This document shows, one piece after another, positions 5,899 to 8,633 of a DNA stretch of 8,633 nucleotides; position 1 is the first letter of the stretch, and each line of letters opens with the position of its first letter. Under the pieces are notes generated by a model. The model ran no database searches. It was not told the origin of the DNA and saw only the letters and a list, made by a program, of their open reading frames with translations. Position numbers and translations under genes: made by a program. Source of the stretch: Microbacterium sp. (GTDB taxonomy: Bacteria > Actinomycetota > Actinomycetes > Actinomycetales > Microbacteriaceae); contig JAITUD010000377.1 in the NCBI GenBank assembly GCA_031286555.1, forward strand, positions 1-8,633. Direction: 5' to 3'.

Positions 5899-6927
5899 AT
5901 GCCCGTTGCCACCCCGGATCAGTACGCCGAGATGCTCGATCGCGCGAAGGCCGGCGGTTTCGCCTACCCCGCGTTCAACGTCTCCAGCTCGCAGACGATC
6001 CACGCCGTCCTCCAGGGACTGACCGAGGCCGGCTCCGACGGCATCATCCAGGTCACCACGGGCGGCGCGGACTACTTCGCCGGCCAGACCGTCAAGGCCC
6101 GCGCCACCGGCGCCCTCGCGTTCGCCAAGTTCGCCACCGAGGTCGCCAAGTCGTACCCGGTGACCGTCGCGCTGCACACCGACCACTGCCCGAAGGACGC
6201 CCTCGCCGGCTTCGTGGAGCCGCTCATCGCGGCATCCGAGGAAGAGGTGAAGGCCGGGCGCAACCCGATCTTCCAGTCGCACATGTGGGACGGCTCGGCC
6301 GTGCCGCTCGCCGAGAACATCGAGATCGCCAAGGAGCTGCTCCCCCGGATGAAGGCGATCAACGCCATCCTCGAGGTCGAGATCGGCGTCGTCGGCGGCG
6401 AGGAGGACGGCGTCCGCCACGAGGGCTCGAACGACGCCCTCTACACGACCTTCGCCGACGTCGACCAGGCCGTGCAGGCCCTGGGCCTCGGCGAGCAGGG
6501 CCGCTACATCGCCGCCCTCACCTTCGGCAACGTGCACGGCGTCTACAAGCCGGGCGGCGTGAAGCTGCGTCCCGAGCTGCTCGGCGAGATCCAGCAGCAG
6601 GTCGCCGCCAAGTACAACACCGGCGCGAAGCCCCTCGACCTGGTCTTCCACGGCGGCTCGGGCTCGACCGATGAGGAGATCGCGCTCGCGGTCGCGAACG
6701 GCGTCATCAAGATGAACGTCGACACCGACACGCAGTACGCGTACACCCGCGCGATCGCCGACTACATGTTCAAGAACTACGACGGCGTCCTGAAGGTCGA
6801 CGGCGAGGTGGGCAACAAGAAGGCCTACGACCCGCGCGCCTGGGGCAAGGTCGCCGAGACGGCGATGGCCGCGCGCGTGATCGAGTCGACCCGCCAGCTC
6901 GGCTCCTACGGCCAGTCCAAGAGCTGA
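5899..6927 (+). CDS. fbaA: Class II fructose-bisphosphate aldolase
   Basis: Zinc-dependent aldolase that reversibly splits fructose 1,6-bisphosphate into dihydroxyacetone phosphate and glyceraldehyde 3-phosphate in the cytoplasm. The 342 residues fit the class IIa type. Visible active-site elements: ALHTDHCPK (91-99) with the catalytic Asp95 and zinc ligand His96, LEVEIGVVGGEEDGV (158-172) with a zinc-binding Glu, GNVHGVYKPG (210-219) with His213, VFHGGSGS (249-256) with His251, and KMNVDTDTQ (271-279) for phosphate binding. The ATG has AGGAG 5 nt upstream. Codon choice is exceptionally uniform (AAG, GAG, ATC, GTC, CTC nearly throughout), more so than in neighbouring genes, which suggests a highly expressed gene. 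It is divergent from glpX, and a 17-bp hairpin begins 20 nt after its stop. Nothing is broken or missing. Confidence 0.98.
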   Translation: MPVATPDQYAEMLDRAKAGGFAYPAFNVSSSQTIHAVLQGLTEAGSDGIIQVTTGGADYFAGQTVKARATGALAFAKFATEVAKSYPVTVALHTDHCPKDALAGFVEPLIAASEEEVKAGRNPIFQSHMWDGSAVPLAENIEIAKELLPRMKAINAILEVEIGVVGGEEDGVRHEGSNDALYTTFADVDQAVQALGLGEQGRYIAALTFGNVHGVYKPGGVKLRPELLGEIQQQVAAKYNTGAKPLDLVFHGGSGSTDEEIALAVANGVIKMNVDTDTQYAYTRAIADYMFKNYDGVLKVDGEVGNKKAYDPRAWGKVAETAMAARVIESTRQLGSYGQSKS

Positions 6928-6946
6928 CCGGAGTCACCGGCACGAA

Positions 6947-6984
6947 GACGGATGCCTCGGACCGCACGGTCCGAGGCATCCGTC
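6947..6984. terminator. Perfect 17-bp hairpin between convergent genes (bidirectional terminator)
   Basis: Arms 6947-6963 and 6968-6984 pair without mismatch around a GCAC loop. The stem contains GACGGATGCCTCGGACC and its complement. It lies 20 nt after the fba stop and 8 nt after the lipoprotein stop on the other strand, so it can end both transcripts. No U-tract follows on either strand, as is frequent for actinobacterial hairpin terminators. Each arm carries one copy of the over-represented word GGATGC. Confidence 0.85.
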
Positions 6985-6992
6985 GTTCCCGG

Positions 6993-7502
6993 TCAGCCGC
7001 GGATCAGGGTGCCGTCGGCCTTCAGCACCCACCAGATGCCGCCGACGCCCTGCCCGTTCACGTCGCCCGCGCCGGAGTCGCCGGCGAAGGTGTACAGCGG
7101 CCAGCCGTCCAGGGTGACCTGGTGCTTGCCGTCGGGGGTGTCGATCGTGCCGAGCTTCCCGGTGACCCCGTCCGCCTTCGGCGCGGCCTGCGCCGAGAGG
7201 ATGGGAGGCCACTTCGCCAGGCACTCGCCGGTGCACGCGCTCGTGGTCGTCCCCTGCGTGTCCTTGTCGTACATGTAGGCGGTCATCCCGTTGCCGTCGA
7301 CGACGATGTCGCCGAGCGACGTGCTCGCCACCTTGAGGGCGGTGCCGGATGCCGCGGGCGCGGATGCTTCGGACGAGGGCGCCCCGTATCCGGAGTCGGT
7401 TCCCGTGCCGGAGGTCGAGCCGGACGATCCCCCGGTCCCGCCGGAGCAGCCGGCCAGCAGAAGTGCGAGGGCGATGCCGCCGATCGCGAGTGCCTTGCGC
7501 AT
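6993..7502 (-). CDS. Secreted lipoprotein with Lipoprotein_15 (COG4315-type) repeats
   Basis: 169-residue predicted lipoprotein. It has a short positive N-terminus (MRK), a hydrophobic core and the lipobox LLAGC with acylated Cys19, so it should be anchored to the outer face of the membrane. Residues 20-55 form a Gly/Ser/Thr-rich linker. Two copies of the 'secreted repeat of unknown function' follow: the first about 64-100 (GDIVVDGNGMTAYMYDKD, then a Cys90/Cys94 pair and KWPP), the second about 125-160 (VTLDGWPLYTFAGD, then GGIWWVL). The family's biochemical role is not established. AAGGG at 7511-7515 lies 8 nt before the ATG. It stands 67 nt after the anti-sigma factor gene on the same strand and is probably the last gene of that operon, ending at the 6947-6984 hairpin. 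A role in envelope stress is inferred from position only. Confidence 0.9.
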   Translation of the reverse strand: MRKALAIGGIALALLLAGCSGGTGGSSGSTSGTGTDSGYGAPSSEASAPAASGTALKVASTSLGDIVVDGNGMTAYMYDKDTQGTTTSACTGECLAKWPPILSAQAAPKADGVTGKLGTIDTPDGKHQVTLDGWPLYTFAGDSGAGDVNGQGVGGIWWVLKADGTLIRG

Positions 7503-7520
7503 GATGTCGTCCCTTCATCC

Positions 7521-7552
7521 GGCCTCGGCGAGGCCTCTCCTCGTTGAACGAG
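7521..7552. repeat. Two short inverted repeats in the anti-sigma/lipoprotein gap
   Basis: GGCCTC/GAGGCC (7521-7526 and 7530-7535, 3-nt loop) and CTCGTT/AACGAG (7540-7545 and 7547-7552, 1-nt centre) lie back to back between the two genes. They could form a processing or attenuating structure in the operon mRNA, or the second could be a protein-binding site. Both are short enough to occur by chance in GC-rich DNA. Confidence 0.3.
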
Positions 7553-7569
7553 ACTGCGAGGGAGATGGT

Positions 7570-8226
7570 TCAGTCGAACTCGTGCCGCACCATGACCGTT
7601 CCGGCGGCATCGAGGATCTCGATCGAGCGGATGTCGGATGCGGCGAGCGCCGTCCCCGCCGACAGCTTCGCCGCCGCACCCGGCTTGACGTTCCAGGTCG
7701 ACAGGGTGGTGGTCTTGCCGTCCACGCCCGTGACGGCGAGCACGTACTTGGCCGCGGAGAAGCCGTAGCCGTCGTACTCGCAGACCAGATCGAGCTTCGT
7801 CCCCCACGGCACGGAGGTCAGCGCCACCTCGGCCGACACCGGAACGCCGCCGACTGGCTCCAGAGCGATCGCCTCCACCGGCCGGGGCATCAGCATCGCG
7901 ACCGAGACGACCACCCCGACCACCACGGCCGCGGCGATCCCGCTCGCCCAGGCGCCGATGCGGCGCCGACGGCTGCGCCGCGCCCGGGCCGCGGCGAGCA
8001 CCCGCACGGGTCCGGCATCTGCGGCATCCTGTGCAGCGACCGACTGCGCCTCGTCCGCACTCAGCCGCGAGAGCAGCGACACCGTCGGCCCCAGTTCCGC
8101 CACCGCGGCACGGCATGCGGCGCAGTGCGCGAGGTGCTCCTCGTACTCGGCGCGCTCCGCGGCCGAGAGCGCGCCCAGCGCGTAGGCCGCGTCCCATGTG
8201 GCGTACCGCTCGTGATCGACGTTCAC
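7570..8226 (-). CDS. Membrane zinc-binding anti-sigma factor (RslA/RskA-like)
   Basis: 218-residue single-pass membrane protein expected to hold the adjacent ECF sigma factor inactive. The N-terminal zf-HC2/ZAS domain has H31-x3-C35-x2-C38 within EEHLAHCAACRAAV, the zinc-binding signature. A polar linker and an Arg-rich stretch RARRSRRRR (81-89) precede a transmembrane helix at about 94-113, so the zinc domain is cytoplasmic and residues 115-218 are outside. The external domain contains VALTSVPWGTKLDLVCEY (134-151), TWNVKPG (177-183) and SDIRSIEILDAAG (197-209), a pattern I associate with anti-sigma factors of SigL/SigK-type actinobacterial ECF factors. Exact subgroup is uncertain. The start is GTG, and its GTGA overlaps the sigma factor stop by 4 nt, which indicates translational coupling and fixes the start. 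Confidence 0.9.
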   Translation of the reverse strand: MNVDHERYATWDAAYALGALSAAERAEYEEHLAHCAACRAAVAELGPTVSLLSRLSADEAQSVAAQDAADAGPVRVLAAARARRSRRRRIGAWASGIAAAVVVGVVVSVAMLMPRPVEAIALEPVGGVPVSAEVALTSVPWGTKLDLVCEYDGYGFSAAKYVLAVTGVDGKTTTLSTWNVKPGAAAKLSAGTALAASDIRSIEILDAAGTVMVRHEFD

Positions 8227-8633
8227 CGCGTCACCCCTCTCTCCTGCAGGGCGAGCCGCAGGGCTCGCAGTCCGTAGTGCATCCGGGACTTGACGGTCCC
8301 CTCCGGGATCCCGAGCTCCTTGGCCAGCTCGCCGACGCTGCGGCCGCGGTAGTACGCGGCGATGACGACCTCGCGATGCTCGGGGCTCACCGCGGCGAGT
8401 GCGTCCTGGATGAGCAGCGCGTCGAACAGCCGATCCGTCTCGTCGTCGGAGGCGCGCTCCGGCAGGTCGGCGACGGCGTTCTCGTGCCGGTGCCGCGCGC
8501 TGCGCGCGTCGTCTATCACGATGTGCCGCGCGACCGTGAACATCCAGGCGCGCGAGGTCGCCGGGTCCTGCTCCAGCACCCGCGGTGTGCGCCAGGCGCG
8601 CAGCAGCGTCTCCTGCACGACGTCGTCGGCGGA
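8223..8633 (-). CDS. ECF-type RNA polymerase sigma factor, 5' end outside window
   Basis: 136 C-terminal residues of an extracytoplasmic-function sigma factor are visible. The frame is open to the right edge, so the start and perhaps 40-50 N-terminal residues are missing. The GTG at 8618 is an internal Val codon, since DDVVQETLLRAWR continues region 2 from the edge. Region 2 ends with SRAWMFTVARHIVIDDARSARHR, which contacts the -10. Region 4 starts near ALAAVSPEHREVVIAAYYRG and holds the helix-turn-helix SVGELAKELGIPEGTVKSR, which reads the -35. It resembles SigL/SigK-type actinobacterial factors in region 4, without certainty of subgroup. It is followed by its anti-sigma factor with a 4-nt overlap. 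Such operons are usually autoregulated, but the promoter lies outside the window. Confidence 0.93.
   Translation of the reverse strand, partial: SADDVVQETLLRAWRTPRVLEQDPATSRAWMFTVARHIVIDDARSARHRHENAVADLPERASDDETDRLFDALLIQDALAAVSPEHREVVIAAYYRGRSVGELAKELGIPEGTVKSRMHYGLRALRLALQERGVTR

Noticed and set aside
5862..6674. Second plus-strand frame and a 257-residue minus-strand frame (5878-6651) within fba
   Set aside because: Both overlap the aldolase. The plus-strand one is Arg-rich +1-type shadow, and the minus-strand one mirrors the strong codon bias of fba.
7283..8277. Long frames over the anti-sigma gene on both strands (7283-8197 minus, 7291-8277 plus)
   Set aside because: The true gene has the HxxxCxxC motif, a transmembrane helix and a 4-nt overlap with the sigma gene. 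The others are Arg/Gly-rich and span gene boundaries.

Overview
The window is high-GC DNA (roughly 70% by eye) with strong G/C third-position bias. Protein sequences and gene style (GTG starts, weak Shine-Dalgarno sites before several genes, Lipoprotein_15 domain, ECF sigma factor with zinc anti-sigma factor) fit an actinobacterium, most likely Microbacteriaceae (Microbacterium-like). That assignment is an inference from sequence style. I see no mobile element, CRISPR array, tRNA or rRNA, and every gap between genes is under 200 bp. It reads as ordinary chromosomal backbone.

Layout from left to right. A minus-strand cluster covers 1-2375: class I SAM methyltransferase, S51-family peptidase, then ychF, which runs off the left edge and lacks its last ~50 residues. 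Divergent from it, on the plus strand, a DEDDh 3'-5' exonuclease is followed by rmuC, a second nuclease-fold protein linked to DNA recombination. A small tail-anchored membrane protein of unknown function and glpX (class II fructose-1,6-bisphosphatase) follow on the minus strand. glpX is divergent from fba (class II fructose-bisphosphate aldolase) across a gap with a distinctly AT-rich core, so two adjacent steps of gluconeogenesis/glycolysis flank one control region. fba and the next unit converge on a 17-bp perfect hairpin. The last unit is a minus-strand operon: ECF sigma factor (its N-terminus is outside the window), a zinc-binding membrane anti-sigma factor overlapping it by 4 nt, and a lipoprotein with Lipoprotein_15 repeats.

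Two things stand out beyond the genes. First, the word GGATGC/GCATCC occurs about 27 times by hand count where about 6 are expected from composition. One inverted pair of it builds the fba terminator stem, which resembles the way DNA uptake sequences are placed in other bacteria. Second, three minus-strand starts (ychF, the methyltransferase, glpX) have a TAnnnT hexamer 6-8 nt before the start codon and no convincing Shine-Dalgarno site, the geometry of leaderless transcripts. No clearly new multi-gene system is evident. The sigma/anti-sigma/lipoprotein operon and the unknown tail-anchored protein are the least understood genes.
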